From positions 1,438 through 64,789 of the forward strand of contig NZ_LMSJ01000012.1 of NCBI RefSeq assembly GCF_001428105.1: a stretch of DNA of 63,352 nt, written 5' to 3'. Positions 19,606 through 29,038 of the stretch are shown here, piece after piece. Origin of the DNA: Paenibacillus sp. Soil766. Lineage in GTDB: Bacteria; Bacillota; Bacilli; Paenibacillales; NBRC-103111. How positions within the stretch are numbered: position 1 is the stretch's first letter; each line of letters starts with the position of its first letter. The position numbers and the translations under genes are program-made. The notes under the pieces were generated by a model that did no database searches, had not been told where the DNA came from, and worked only from the letters and a program-made list of their open reading frames with translations.

Positions 19606-20418
19606 ATGCATACAATTTTTGAGGCGATCATTATTGGGATCGTTGAAGGTCTAACTGAGTTTTTACCCGTTTCATCGACAGGACATATGATTTTGGCGCA
19701 AAGTTTATTAAACACTGAAAATGACGAAGTTATGAAAACATTTGATTTCGTGATTCAATTGGGTGCGATAATGGCGGTCGTCATTATTTATTGGAAGCGA
19801 ATCCTCTCGTTATTTGGACTTGTGAATCGGAAAAGTGAAAGTAAAACAGGAAAAAAACTGAATTTAATTCACATTTTAATTGGTATCGTACCTGCTGGTG
19901 TGATCGGTGTATTATTTAATGATGTTGTGGATGCGAAGTTGTTTAATACAACAACCGTCTTAGTTGGACTCGTGGTCGGTGGTATACTCCTGATCATTGC
20001 CGAGAAGAAGAAGGAACCACCCAAAACGACCGTCCTTGATGATCTGACATATCGCCAAGCTTTTGCGATCGGATTGTGGCAGCTCGTTTCGATTTGGCCA
20101 GGTTTTTCTCGATCAGGTTCCACAATTGCCGGTGGTATGCTTTCAGGTGTAAGCCGTGCAGCTTCGGCGGATTTCACCTTCATCATGGCGATTCCGATTA
20201 TGTTCGGGGCGTCAGGGGTCTACTTTTTGAAAAACTATGAAGCATTGTCATCCGACGATTTGGCCTTTTTTGTTGTTGGATTTTTAGTGGCTTTCGTAGT
20301 AGCCTTATTGGCTGTCGTATCCTTCATTAAGTTTGTACAAAAGATGAAGCTCACTTACTTTGCGTATTATCGTTTTGCTGTCGCGATTATTTTCGCGCTG
20401 TATATGTTTTTAAAGTAA
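19606..20418 (+). CDS. uppP: Undecaprenyl-diphosphatase UppP (BacA)
   Basis: This integral membrane enzyme removes one phosphate from undecaprenyl pyrophosphate to recycle the lipid carrier for cell-wall synthesis. Overproduction gives bacitracin resistance in other species. The 270-residue product has the family length, about eight hydrophobic segments, and both signature loops: GIVEGLTEFLPVSSTGHMIL (residues 9-28) and WPGFSRSGSTIAGGM. The ATG follows TAGGGGGCA. It stands alone, with the MITE-like element upstream and a strong terminator downstream. Confidence 0.96.
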   Translation: MHTIFEAIIIGIVEGLTEFLPVSSTGHMILAQSLLNTENDEVMKTFDFVIQLGAIMAVVIIYWKRILSLFGLVNRKSESKTGKKLNLIHILIGIVPAGVIGVLFNDVVDAKLFNTTTVLVGLVVGGILLIIAEKKKEPPKTTVLDDLTYRQAFAIGLWQLVSIWPGFSRSGSTIAGGMLSGVSRAASADFTFIMAIPIMFGASGVYFLKNYEALSSDDLAFFVVGFLVAFVVALLAVVSFIKFVQKMKLTYFAYYRFAVAIIFALYMFLK

Positions 20419-20443
20419 TATATTTTAAGAAAGAATAGCGAAT

Positions 20444-20466
20444 CGCGTCGAAAGACGCGGTTTTTT
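20444..20466 (+). terminator. Terminator of uppP
   Basis: CGCGTC pairs with GACGCG around a GAAA tetraloop, followed by a run of six Ts. Confidence 0.9.
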
Positions 20467-20537
20467 GTATTGAACTTTTCTTTGAAATCTATTACATTTA
20501 AATAGAACGTAATGCTCACCTATGCGGGGGTCCTGAA

Positions 20538-21671
20538 ATGCTGTTTATGCCGATCAACATGTGTCAACCTGGGATGAGGCTGGCTAAGAATATATACAAC
20601 GATGATGGTATGGTCCTTCTGGCCGTTAATGTTGAGCTTACACAGAGACTCCTTGATCGCTTGTTTAGTTATGGAATTGATTACATTTACATAGAAGATG
20701 CAAGAACGAATGACATTATTCAACAAGATGTGATTCAGGATGAAACAAGAAGCAAAGCAGTTACCGAAATTCGCAATACGTTTAAGAAGGTCATGGAAGA
20801 TTCGAATAAACGCGGAGCTGTGAATTATTACGACATTGGTCGTAATTTTCGTGATGTCATGAAGATGATTATTGATGATCTTAGTGCTCATGAGGGTGCT
20901 ATGGTCATGCTCAATAATATGAATGTGAAAGATAATTATTTATTTCAGCACTCCGTTAACGTGAGTATTTATGCGATAATGCTTGGGATTAGTTATGGGT
21001 ACAGTCGAGATAAGCTCGAGACTCTTGGTTTAGGGGCGTTATTGCATGATATTGGTAAAACCAAAGTGCCGCTAGGCATTCTTCGCAAGCCTTCTCAGCT
21101 AACTCCAGACGAGTTCAGGGAAATGAAAAATCATACGACCTATGGCTTCAATTTATTGAAGGATGAACCGAATATCCCACTTCTTTCTGCACATTGTGCC
21201 TTACAGCATCATGAACGGATTAATGGCAGCGGATATCCGCGGGGAATTCAAGGTGGCGAGATCAATGAGTTCTCCAGATGGATTGGACTTGTCGATTCCT
21301 ATGATGCCATGACGACGACACGGGTATATCGCAGACCGTTATTGCCGCATGAAGCGATGGAGCAGTTATTCGCGGGATCTGGTACGATGTATGATCAAAG
21401 TCAAATAGCCTTGTTTCGCGACAAGATTGCCATTTACCCGCTAGGGATTACAGTACGACTGAATACGGGTGAATATGGCATCGTATCTAAGTTGAACATG
21501 TCTGTTCCCCACAGACCGACTATTCGAGTGCTTCAAGATGAAGCAGGTACTGTACTGAAGGAACCCTATGAAATCGATCTTTCAAGCAAGCTATCGATAT
21601 TAATTTCCGAAATTGGGGAAATTAAAGTAAGCGAATCGGAATTAGATTCAAGTATGCCTACAATTTTATAA
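20538..21671 (+). CDS. HD-GYP domain protein
   Basis: The 377-residue protein has an N-terminal domain of about 110 residues and an HD-GYP phosphodiesterase domain. The latter shows LFQHSVNVSIYAIMLG, LLHDIGKTKVPLGILRKPSQLT, HHERINGSGYP and DSYDAMTTTRVYR. A C-terminal tail (PLGITVRLNTGEYGIVSKLN) also occurs in the minus-strand paralogue at 14357. Cyclic di-GMP is the expected substrate, but specificity cannot be read from the sequence. No membrane segment is present. A GCGGGGGT stretch before the ATG may be the ribosome site. A terminator follows. Confidence 0.88.
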   Translation: MLFMPINMCQPGMRLAKNIYNDDGMVLLAVNVELTQRLLDRLFSYGIDYIYIEDARTNDIIQQDVIQDETRSKAVTEIRNTFKKVMEDSNKRGAVNYYDIGRNFRDVMKMIIDDLSAHEGAMVMLNNMNVKDNYLFQHSVNVSIYAIMLGISYGYSRDKLETLGLGALLHDIGKTKVPLGILRKPSQLTPDEFREMKNHTTYGFNLLKDEPNIPLLSAHCALQHHERINGSGYPRGIQGGEINEFSRWIGLVDSYDAMTTTRVYRRPLLPHEAMEQLFAGSGTMYDQSQIALFRDKIAIYPLGITVRLNTGEYGIVSKLNMSVPHRPTIRVLQDEAGTVLKEPYEIDLSSKLSILISEIGEIKVSESELDSSMPTIL

Positions 21672-21690
21672 GAATAGTTATGTATATGAT

Positions 21691-21718
21691 AAAGAACCTG
21701 GGAAACCAGGTTCTTTTT
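21691..21718 (+). terminator. Terminator after the HD-GYP gene
   Basis: AAAGAACCTGG pairs perfectly with CCAGGTTCTTT around a GAAA loop, followed by Ts. It lies only 18 bases before the next start codon. Confidence 0.9.
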
Positions 21719-21736
21719 GTAGATTAAGGAGGAAGC

Positions 21737-23965
21737 ATGATGCGGGAGTCCATGGAAAAAGGTGGTTTTTGGAGATGGGGGCACGCCATGTATCGGTTCC
21801 GATGGTTCGTTCTAACGGTTGGCATTAGCTTAATGCTTATCTTTGCTATTTTCGCTCAAAAGACGCCAGGTATGTTGAAAGACAATGGGTTTACACCGAA
21901 AGGGAGCGAATCCGATCTGGGCTTGATTCAAATGCGGGATGAGCTTGGTTTACCTCGAACACAACTGAATTTGGTTTACTCCGGGCATAATGGGCTTGAT
22001 TTAACAGAGAATGATCAGCAAGATGCGATTATGACCTCACTTACGAAGCTGAAAGAACTGCCTTACGTGGAGGATGTGAAATTCGTAACGACGCCTCGTA
22101 ATGAGGGACATCACGATGTGCAGGCTGTTAGTGTATCGCTCTCGTTGGATACAGACCCCGCGTTAGAGGCTTACCCAGAGCTCAAGTCGCTCGTACATCC
22201 GCCGCCAGATATGGACGTGTATGTAACGGGAGGACCCGCGATTCTTTATGACATGCAAGTAGCGAGCAAACATGATATTGCCAAGTCGGAAGCGATAGGT
22301 TTACCAATTGCACTTATTGTATTGCTAATTGTTTTCGGTACATTCGTTGCAGCATTCCTACCTATGGTCGTGGGATTAATGAGTGTGACGCTCACACTGG
22401 GAGTTACCTATTTTATTGCACAGCATCAATCCTTATCGAATTTTTTGCCGAATATGGTTACGATGCTGGGGCTCGCTGTCGGGATAGATTATGCACTCTT
22501 TCTGGTTAGCCGGTTTCGTGAGGAGCTCAAAGTGCAAGGTAGTGTTGCTGCTGCCGTAGCCATGACATGTCAAACCGCAGGAAGATCGATTTTCTTCTCG
22601 GGTATCGCTGTGCTCATTGGTTTGTTGGGGATGCTCTTTGTGGATTTGACCTTCTTCAGGTCTCTCTGTCTCGGAGGGGTTATCGTTGTTTCTATTTCCG
22701 TCATTGTGGCCAATACAGTGCTGTTAGCGCTTCTAGGTATTTTAGGTCATCGCATCAACTCCTTACAGGTCGTCCCTAAACGATTCCGTAAGCAAGAAAC
22801 TTCGAAATTCTGGGAGAAAATCGCCTATGCGGTGATGAAACGTCCAGTCGTTTTGGTTGTTCTAGTAGGTGGTGTGTTGATCTATAGTATGACGCCAATT
22901 TGGCAGATGAAATTAGGTGTGCCAGATGCGGAGGTCCTTCCTCCAAGTTATGAATCCCGATATGGAGCGGAGCTGCTCAAAACCGCCTATGACCCTCGTA
23001 TGACAGGACCGATTCTAATTGTGATACATACGAAAGATGAGATCTGGTCATCAGCTTCGATCGGCGAAATTCAAGCCTACGGGGATCAGGTCAAAGCTGT
23101 CGCTGGCGTAAAAGAAGTGCAAAGCTACTTAACCCTCTTAGGGCAGCATTCAAATGAAGAGCTTGCAGGTATGTTTACAAAGCCTGAAGTTCAAAAGCAG
23201 CTAGAAGACGCACAATTAGCGAAAGGCCATACTGCTTTGATGATCGTTATACCTGAGAAGGACACGAATGATCCTGTGACGGATGCGTTAGTTTACGAAC
23301 TCCGCAAGTTGAATAAAGAAGGATTAGAGACGGCCGTTACAGGTGGATCTGCCTATCGCTTGGACATCATTGATCGCATTCAAAAGGAAATTCCTGAAGT
23401 TCTTATTTTTGTTATGGGCATCACCTATCTCGTTCTCTTGCTGGCTTTTCGTTCCGTCCTGCTACCGCTGAAAGCTGTGCTCATGAATATGCTTAGTTTA
23501 GGTGCTAGCTTAGGCATTGTAGTTTTAGTTTTCCAACATGGATTTATGGCGGATATGCTGCATATTACATCAATCGGATATGTGAGTGCAACGCTACCTG
23601 TCATTATTTTTTGCGTTGTTTTTGGTATCTCCATGGATTATGAAGTGTTCCTCATTTCACGTATCATGGAAGAGTATGAGGCAAGTGGGGACAATGATCA
23701 GAGTACAGCCGAGGGATTGAAAAAAACAGGAAGCTTAATTACAAGCGCTGCTTTCATTCTTGTTGTCGTGGTTGGCTCATTTATTTTCACAGATATAGAG
23801 ATTATGAAGGCGCTCGGACTCGGACTCGGACTTGCGGTATTGATTGATGCCACGATCGTACGGGTTATGCTTGTGCCTGCATTAATGAAGCTGCTCGGTG
23901 ACGCAAATTGGTGGGCACCAAGGTGGCTTCGTGTGAAGCCCCAGTCAAAAGTGGAGAAGCGCTAG
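21737..23965 (+). CDS. MMPL/RND-family transporter
   Basis: The 742-residue membrane protein has the duplicated RND layout: one N-terminal segment, an extracellular domain, five segments, then the same again, about twelve in all. Each half carries the conserved Asp-Tyr motif in the fourth segment, GIDYALFLVSRFREEL and GISMDYEVFLISRIMEEY. These are expected to form the proton relay of MmpL proteins. It probably exports a lipid or hydrophobic compound, with the substrate unknown. A strong AAGGAGG site precedes the ATG. No TetR-type regulator sits beside it, although one is common for such genes. Confidence 0.88.
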   Translation: MMRESMEKGGFWRWGHAMYRFRWFVLTVGISLMLIFAIFAQKTPGMLKDNGFTPKGSESDLGLIQMRDELGLPRTQLNLVYSGHNGLDLTENDQQDAIMTSLTKLKELPYVEDVKFVTTPRNEGHHDVQAVSVSLSLDTDPALEAYPELKSLVHPPPDMDVYVTGGPAILYDMQVASKHDIAKSEAIGLPIALIVLLIVFGTFVAAFLPMVVGLMSVTLTLGVTYFIAQHQSLSNFLPNMVTMLGLAVGIDYALFLVSRFREELKVQGSVAAAVAMTCQTAGRSIFFSGIAVLIGLLGMLFVDLTFFRSLCLGGVIVVSISVIVANTVLLALLGILGHRINSLQVVPKRFRKQETSKFWEKIAYAVMKRPVVLVVLVGGVLIYSMTPIWQMKLGVPDAEVLPPSYESRYGAELLKTAYDPRMTGPILIVIHTKDEIWSSASIGEIQAYGDQVKAVAGVKEVQSYLTLLGQHSNEELAGMFTKPEVQKQLEDAQLAKGHTALMIVIPEKDTNDPVTDALVYELRKLNKEGLETAVTGGSAYRLDIIDRIQKEIPEVLIFVMGITYLVLLLAFRSVLLPLKAVLMNMLSLGASLGIVVLVFQHGFMADMLHITSIGYVSATLPVIIFCVVFGISMDYEVFLISRIMEEYEASGDNDQSTAEGLKKTGSLITSAAFILVVVVGSFIFTDIEIMKALGLGLGLAVLIDATIVRVMLVPALMKLLGDANWWAPRWLRVKPQSKVEKR

Positions 23966-24093
23966 CGCCATCTGCAATTCCTGTCTCTGTTTCCTTTTTT
24001 GTGAATCATAAGTTACAATAAAGGGCATAGGTATAGGCATAATAGGTAGTAACATGTTCTTGAATAGGAAATGATAGGTCAGGTGTAAACAGC

Positions 24094-25221
24094 ATGAATA
24101 GGAATGTAACACACTCCATCTTACCGGAGTTAACTCCCCATTATGATCCTTGGGACCCCATTCGGTCGTATCGGAAATACGGGAAACATGTATTAACCAG
24201 CATAGAGCTTACCATCACCAATCTGTGTAATATGCGTTGTGAGCATTGTGCGGTTGGGGATTCACTTACGATGTCAGAAGGACCCCGTATTCCATTACCA
24301 GTCATTTTACAAAAGCTGGATGAAATTGAACATTTGGAAACGATCAGTTTAACAGGCGGCGAGCCCTCCTACCACATCAAGATTGTGAAGGAGTACATGC
24401 TGCCCATACTGAAGTATGCGCGGGAGCGGGGAATTCGCACACAAATCAACTCGAATTTAACGTTAGATTTGGAGCGTTATGAGCTGCTTGCACCTTATCT
24501 TGATGTCATGCATATTTCGTTTAATTATTTGAATAGTGATGATTTCCATCAAGTAGGTTTTGTGAACTCGAGTCGTCCAGTCGGTCAAGCGACGGCATCG
24601 GGGATGTACGAGCGAATGGTGAATAATACGATTGCGCTTAGCAAAGGCGGTTTGTACGTTTCTGCGGAATCGATGATTAACACACGAACCCATTTGAAAT
24701 TGCCTGAGATTCATCAGTTAATTAACGAAATGGGGTGCAAACGTCACGAGGTACATCCGATGTATGCGAGCTCTTTTGCCTCACATCTTCCAATGGTTAC
24801 ACTAGACGAATTGCGCACGAGTATCCATCGCTTGTTAGACCATCGCAATCCGGACATGTGGATGCTATTCGGAACGCTGCCGTTCTTCGCATGTAATGAA
24901 CTGGAAGCGGACCGTCAGTTAGTTAAGCGTCTACGTGAGGAGCAGAATGTTACGGTTCGTAATGATCCAGATGGGCGGAACCGATTGAACGTCAGTACGT
25001 TTACTGGCGAGGTTTTCGTCACCGATTTTGCTAATGAGCCTCCGCTTGGAAATATACATAATGATGGGCTTGATGATATCTTTGCACGTTGGGAGAACAA
25101 TCCGCTGAACGAACGGGTGAATTGTTTCTGTAGTATCGCATCCTGTTGCGGACCCAACCTGCTTGTAGCTGACTCGTACTATCGCACTGTGGATTTCAAG
25201 AGCCGTAAAGCTATTATCTAA
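24094..25221 (+). CDS. yfkAB: Radical SAM/CxCxxxxC protein YfkAB
   Basis: This 375-residue protein matches the YfkAB family by length and layout. CNMRCEHC near residue 46 binds the SAM [4Fe-4S] cluster. SLTGGEPS is the SAM-contact motif. The C-terminal FCSIASCCGPN is the CxCxxxxC element, presumably for a second cluster. It is cytosolic. No reaction is known to me for the family. The ATG at 24094 has only a weak ribosome site (GGTCAGG further upstream). It lies 26 bases before the CNNM/CorC gene in the same direction. Confidence 0.88.
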   Translation: MNRNVTHSILPELTPHYDPWDPIRSYRKYGKHVLTSIELTITNLCNMRCEHCAVGDSLTMSEGPRIPLPVILQKLDEIEHLETISLTGGEPSYHIKIVKEYMLPILKYARERGIRTQINSNLTLDLERYELLAPYLDVMHISFNYLNSDDFHQVGFVNSSRPVGQATASGMYERMVNNTIALSKGGLYVSAESMINTRTHLKLPEIHQLINEMGCKRHEVHPMYASSFASHLPMVTLDELRTSIHRLLDHRNPDMWMLFGTLPFFACNELEADRQLVKRLREEQNVTVRNDPDGRNRLNVSTFTGEVFVTDFANEPPLGNIHNDGLDDIFARWENNPLNERVNCFCSIASCCGPNLLVADSYYRTVDFKSRKAII

Positions 25222-25247
25222 TCATCTTTCTGAAGGAGAAATACATT

Positions 25248-26585
25248 TTGCCACATACGTCGTTTGATTTCGGTTCCATCGCACTCAATCTTTTCCTGGT
25301 GATCTTACTCGTCCTGTTAAATGGATTTTTCGTAGCAGCCGAGTTTGCCCTAGTGAAGGTTCGACATTCTCGCATTCAACAGCTTGTCAACGAAGGCAGT
25401 GGAAAAGCTAAATATGCGAGTATCGTAACGTCACAACTGGATAGGTATTTATCAGCCACACAGCTTGGCATTACACTTGCCTCCTTGGGACTGGGTTGGA
25501 TTGGAGAACCTGCGATTCATGATCTGATCATGGAGCCTCTATTTCATTCGTTTGGTTTAGGGGAATCCGTGTATACAACGACATTGTCTTTTGTTATTGC
25601 TTTTGGATTTATTACGTTTATGCATATTGTGCTAGGGGAATTGGCTCCTAAATCGTTTGCGATTCAAAAGCCTGAAGTGACTTCTTTGTGGCTCTCTGCA
25701 CCGCTATTGTTTTTCTACAGAATATTTAGTCCGATTATTTGGGTTCTTAATGGTGCAGCGAATAAATTTCTTGCGATGATTGGTGTCGAGCCTGCCAGCG
25801 AGCATGAAGCCGCACATACGGAGGAAGAAATTCGAATACTGATGGATGAGAGCGTCAAAAGCGGTCATATCAATGAAGACGAGATGACGCTTTTCGATAA
25901 CATTTTTGAATTCTCTGATCTCATCGCACGTGAAGTAATGCTGCCGCGGACAGATATGGATTGTCTGTTTCTGGAAACAAGCTTTATCGATAATTTGCGA
26001 TTCGTTCACGAAACCAAGCATACACGCTACCCTGTAGCTGATGGGCATAAAGATAACATTGTAGGTTTTGTACATATTGCTGACTTACTGACGGCAGATC
26101 CTGATGTCGAGCAGGAACTCAAGACTTTCATTCGTCCTATTTTAAATGTGCCGGAGTCGATGGAAGTTAGTCGCGTACTCAAGCTCATGCAGAAAAAGCA
26201 TTCCCAACTCGCAATCGTGGTTGATGAGTACGGAGGAACAGCGGGGCTCTTAGCTCTGGAAGATATCATCGAGGAAATCGTGGGAGAATTACATGACGAA
26301 TTTGATGTGAATGAACGACCTGGTGTGGAAGTGAAAGACAAATACACTTCTGTCGATGGTCGTGTATTGCTGGAAGATCTGAACGACATGCTGGATCTCC
26401 AAATTGAAGACGATGATGTGGATTCGATTGGCGGTTGGCTGTTTAAGAAGGTGGAAGGTGCGCCTGTTAAAGGCAAGAAAGTGCCATATGCTAATCATGT
26501 TTTCGAAGTGACCGAGGTAGATCGATTACGTATTGTTCGTATACATATAACGAATATTGATACGGTTAAACCGGGAAATGAATAA
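25248..26585 (+). CDS. CNNM/CorC-family transporter with CBS domains
   Basis: The 445-residue protein has the standard order. A DUF21 (CNNM) membrane domain comes first (about 1-195, including FVAAEFALVKVRHSRI and GELAPKSFA). Two CBS domains follow (about 215-335, with FSDLIAREVMLPRTDM and SQLAIVVDEYGGTAGLLALEDIIEEIVGEL). A CorC/HlyC domain at the C-terminus has VDGRVLLEDLNDML and GGWLFKK. Members move or sense Mg2+ or Co2+; the older name hemolysin is misleading. It starts at TTG, nine bases after AAGGAG. The short gap after yfkAB suggests one transcript that probably continues into ytvI, 14 bases downstream. Confidence 0.9.
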   Translation: MPHTSFDFGSIALNLFLVILLVLLNGFFVAAEFALVKVRHSRIQQLVNEGSGKAKYASIVTSQLDRYLSATQLGITLASLGLGWIGEPAIHDLIMEPLFHSFGLGESVYTTTLSFVIAFGFITFMHIVLGELAPKSFAIQKPEVTSLWLSAPLLFFYRIFSPIIWVLNGAANKFLAMIGVEPASEHEAAHTEEEIRILMDESVKSGHINEDEMTLFDNIFEFSDLIAREVMLPRTDMDCLFLETSFIDNLRFVHETKHTRYPVADGHKDNIVGFVHIADLLTADPDVEQELKTFIRPILNVPESMEVSRVLKLMQKKHSQLAIVVDEYGGTAGLLALEDIIEEIVGELHDEFDVNERPGVEVKDKYTSVDGRVLLEDLNDMLDLQIEDDDVDSIGGWLFKKVEGAPVKGKKVPYANHVFEVTEVDRLRIVRIHITNIDTVKPGNE

Positions 26586-26599
26586 TCGGAGGAGTCTCT

Positions 26600-27646
26600 A
26601 TGTCACCCAAGACAGCTATAATCATGGCGCTAGGCATATTGGTGTTATACGGTTTGTTCACCGTAGGGCTGCCATTTCTCTTAGCGTTGGTGACAGCTAT
26701 TTTTCTAGACCCACTGACAACGCTCTTGATGCGTGTAGCGAAAATAACCCGCTTTATCGCCGCAACCATTATTAGTACAGCGTTTACGCTTCTAATGGTA
26801 GCATTAGTTTATTTTATTGGGATGAATGTTGTAACCGAGTTAATCGATCTAGGTCGTAAAGCGCCTAACTATATGGAAGAAGTCAATAAATACGTGGACC
26901 AAGCCGTGGTGCGTACCCAAGTATTCTATGATTCTTTATCACCAGAAATGGCAGCGCAGGTACAGACTTGGGTGGAACGTAGTACGGAAACGTTGACAGG
27001 TGCATTGACGAGTATATTGAGTGGTATTTCAGGCTTTTTCCTCAATATGGCTGGGAAAATTCCTAATTTATTCATGCTGTTGATTATCTATGTAATCACC
27101 TTGTATTTATGCATGTACAACTTGCCCAGTTTGAAGGTTGCTTTTCTCTCGATGTTTGAAACGAAAACTAAGGAGAAAATGGAGCATGTGCTGACTTATT
27201 TGCGCGAGGCTATTTTCGGTTTCATTCGCGCTCAGCTGATCATGGCGATCTTTACGTACTTGTTAACTTTCATTGGACTGCTAATCCTTCGGGCAGAGTA
27301 CCCACTCGCAATTTCACTGCTCGTAATGGTAATGGAATTCGTGCCTGTGATTGGTACTGGAATTGTTTTCATCCCATGGATTATTTATCAGCTGCTGCTA
27401 GGATACACGGGCATGGGAATTGGATTGTTCGTGCTTTTCTTAGTACTCATCATTCTCCGCAGGATTGTTGAGCCCAAAGTGCTTAGTGATGCGGTTGGGA
27501 TCAACTCGTTAGCGGCTTTAATCTCCTTGTACGTTGGATTTGAATGGCTAGGCTTCGCTGGCTTGTTCCTGGGACCTCTGGTGGTCATTATTTATCAAGC
27601 GTTGCGCAAAGCAGGCGTGCTGAATTTGAATATTAAATTAGATTAA
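26600..27646 (+). CDS. ytvI: Sporulation integral membrane protein YtvI (AI-2E permease family)
   Basis: The 348-residue product has seven to eight hydrophobic segments in the AI-2E/YtvI arrangement. It has a polar stretch with VDQAVVRTQVFYDSLSPEMAAQVQTW after the second pair, and the family's C-terminal RRIVEPKVLSDAVGINSLAALISLYVGFEWLGFAGLFLGPL. Length and sequence fit YtvI, induced during sporulation in Bacillus, better than the larger AI-2E exporters. A GGAGGAG site lies just before the ATG. A long terminator follows. Confidence 0.87.
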   Translation: MSPKTAIIMALGILVLYGLFTVGLPFLLALVTAIFLDPLTTLLMRVAKITRFIAATIISTAFTLLMVALVYFIGMNVVTELIDLGRKAPNYMEEVNKYVDQAVVRTQVFYDSLSPEMAAQVQTWVERSTETLTGALTSILSGISGFFLNMAGKIPNLFMLLIIYVITLYLCMYNLPSLKVAFLSMFETKTKEKMEHVLTYLREAIFGFIRAQLIMAIFTYLLTFIGLLILRAEYPLAISLLVMVMEFVPVIGTGIVFIPWIIYQLLLGYTGMGIGLFVLFLVLIILRRIVEPKVLSDAVGINSLAALISLYVGFEWLGFAGLFLGPLVVIIYQALRKAGVLNLNIKLD

Positions 27647-27657
27647 AAATAAGCTGG

Positions 27658-27706
27658 AAGAAATCTCTTTTCGAATTGCGTAGGTGCAATCGGAGAGGGA
27701 TTTCTT
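27658..27706 (+). terminator. Terminator after ytvI
   Basis: AAGAAATC and GATTTCTT bracket a long imperfect stem with inner CTTTTCG/CGGAGAG and TTGC/GCAA pairs, closing with TTTCTTT. Confidence 0.75.
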
Positions 27707-27780
27707 TGCGTTTGGCAGGGCACAAGGATCGGGAATGGAGCTAAAGTGATATTCTCTTGAAAAAGATGGGATAATTGGTG

Positions 27781-27808
27781 ATTATGGTCAAGTTATACCG
27801 CATATAAC
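27781..27808 (+). promoter_or_regulatory. Candidate sigma-E promoter of cotJ
   Basis: CATATAAC (27801-27808) resembles the sigma-E -10 and ATTATG lies 14 bases upstream, which is the spacing of that factor. In Bacillus cotJ is transcribed by sigma-E. The match is partial; an overlapping CATATAGG at 27813 lies too close to the ribosome site. Confidence 0.3.
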
Positions 27809-27840
27809 GAGTCATATAGGCTTTGAAAAGGAGGAGACGT

Positions 27841-28080
27841 ATGCACTCACAATTTAAAAGTTGGTACCCGTATTTCGGACCATGTGACCCTTGTCCACCG
27901 ATTCGAGTGAAATGGTATAATACGCCGCCGCAATTATATATGCATTTTCAACCGCCAGGATTGCCACAGTATAGCCCTTACGATGCTTTGAAAATAGGGA
28001 CGCTCTGGCCGGCACTTTATGGACCCTATCCGAATCCATTACAGGAGACAAGAGGTGATGAAGGAGGCCAATCAACATGA
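27841..28080 (+). CDS. cotJA: Spore coat-associated protein CotJA
   Basis: The 79-residue protein is rich in Pro, Tyr and Trp. It has the CotJA core DPCPPIRVKWYNTPPQLYMHFQPPGLPQYSPYDALKIGTLWPALYGPY. In Bacillus it is needed with CotJC for coat assembly in the mother cell. The ATG at 27841 follows AAGGAGGAG, whereas the open frame upstream would begin inside that site. Its stop overlaps the cotJB start (ATGA). It is first in the cotJABC operon. Confidence 0.93.
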   Translation: MHSQFKSWYPYFGPCDPCPPIRVKWYNTPPQLYMHFQPPGLPQYSPYDALKIGTLWPALYGPYPNPLQETRGDEGGQST

Positions 28081-28343
28081 GTGAGCGAGTGCTGCCCGAA
28101 GCCTATTACAAGCAACTTCGTGATTTGCAAGCCGTGGATTTTGTACTTGTGGAGTTGACACTTTATTTGGATACGCACCCTGACGATCTGAGTGTGATCC
28201 AGCAGTATAATCAATTTGCCCATAAGCGAATGCATATGGCCCAGCAGTTCGAAATGGAATTTGGCCCCTTGATGCCCTTTGGTCACAGCTTTACGAAAGC
28301 GCCATGGCAGTGGGTGGAGACACCTTGGCCGTGGCAAGTTTAG
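28077..28343 (+). CDS. cotJB: Spore coat protein CotJB
   Basis: The 88-residue product shows the CotJB signature YYKQLRDLQAVDFVLVELTLYLDTHPDDLSVIQQYNQFAHKR, with LEMEFGPL-like and PWQWVETPWPWQV blocks at the end. It overlaps cotJA by four bases and lies 21 bases before cotJC. Its biochemical role in the coat is not known. Identity rests on length, order and the conserved blocks. Confidence 0.93.
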   Translation: MSERVLPEAYYKQLRDLQAVDFVLVELTLYLDTHPDDLSVIQQYNQFAHKRMHMAQQFEMEFGPLMPFGHSFTKAPWQWVETPWPWQV

Positions 28344-28364
28344 GGAGGAGATGATGGATAGCCA

Positions 28365-28934
28365 ATGTGGATATATGAGAAAAAGCTGCAATACCCCGTC
28401 AAGGTAAGCAAATGTGATCCCCGGATGGCCAAACTGCTTCTTGAACAGTATGGGGGAGCCGATGGGGAACTCGCTGCAGCACTTCGCTATTTAAACCAAC
28501 GTTACTCGATTCCAGATAAGGTTGTAGGCTTGCTGACGGATATAGGGACGGAGGAGTTTGCTCATCTCGAGATGATTGCGACCATGGTGTATAAACTGAC
28601 GAAGGATGCGACGCTTGAGCAATTGAAAGCGGCAGGCTTGGATGATCATTATGTAAGTCATGACAAAGCACTTTTCTACCAGAATGCCTCGGGTGTACCT
28701 TGGACGGCTGCCTACATACAAGCGAAAGGAGATCCGATCGCTGACCTCTATGAGGACATTGCCGCCGAGGAGAAGGCTAGGGCGACTTATCAATGGCTCA
28801 TTGACGTTACCGATGATGTTGATTTACAAGATAGCTTGAAGTTTCTGAGGGAGAGGGAGATTGTACATTCGCTTCGATTCAGGGAGGCAGTTGAAATATT
28901 GAAGGCAGATCGGGTGGAGAAAAAGATTTATTAG
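28365..28934 (+). CDS. cotJC: Spore coat protein CotJC, manganese-catalase family
   Basis: The 189-residue protein begins MWIYEKKLQYPVKV, typical of CotJC. It keeps the ferritin-like dinuclear-metal helices with EQYGGADGELAAALRYLNQRY, IGTEEFAHLEMIATMV, and EDIAAEEKARATYQWLIDV. Family members resemble manganese catalases and may remove peroxide at the spore surface. The ribosome site GGGAGGAG is about 14 bases before the ATG, a long spacing, but the alternative ATG at 28351 is out of frame. A strong terminator follows the operon. Confidence 0.93.
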   Translation: MWIYEKKLQYPVKVSKCDPRMAKLLLEQYGGADGELAAALRYLNQRYSIPDKVVGLLTDIGTEEFAHLEMIATMVYKLTKDATLEQLKAAGLDDHYVSHDKALFYQNASGVPWTAAYIQAKGDPIADLYEDIAAEEKARATYQWLIDVTDDVDLQDSLKFLREREIVHSLRFREAVEILKADRVEKKIY

Positions 28935-28936
28935 GG

Positions 28937-28983
28937 AAGGGGCCGCCTCAAGGTAGTGATTGCTACTTTGGGGCGGCCTTTTC
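28937..28983 (+). terminator. Terminator of cotJABC
   Basis: GGCCGCCTCAAGGTAG (28941-28956) pairs with CTACTTTGGGGCGGCC (28963-28978), a 16-bp stem with two wobble pairs, then TTTT. Confidence 0.9.
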
Positions 28984-29038
28984 GGTAACGATAGTTTAAA
29001 GGTCAGATAGATTAAACCGATTAAATCGAATTTAGGAT

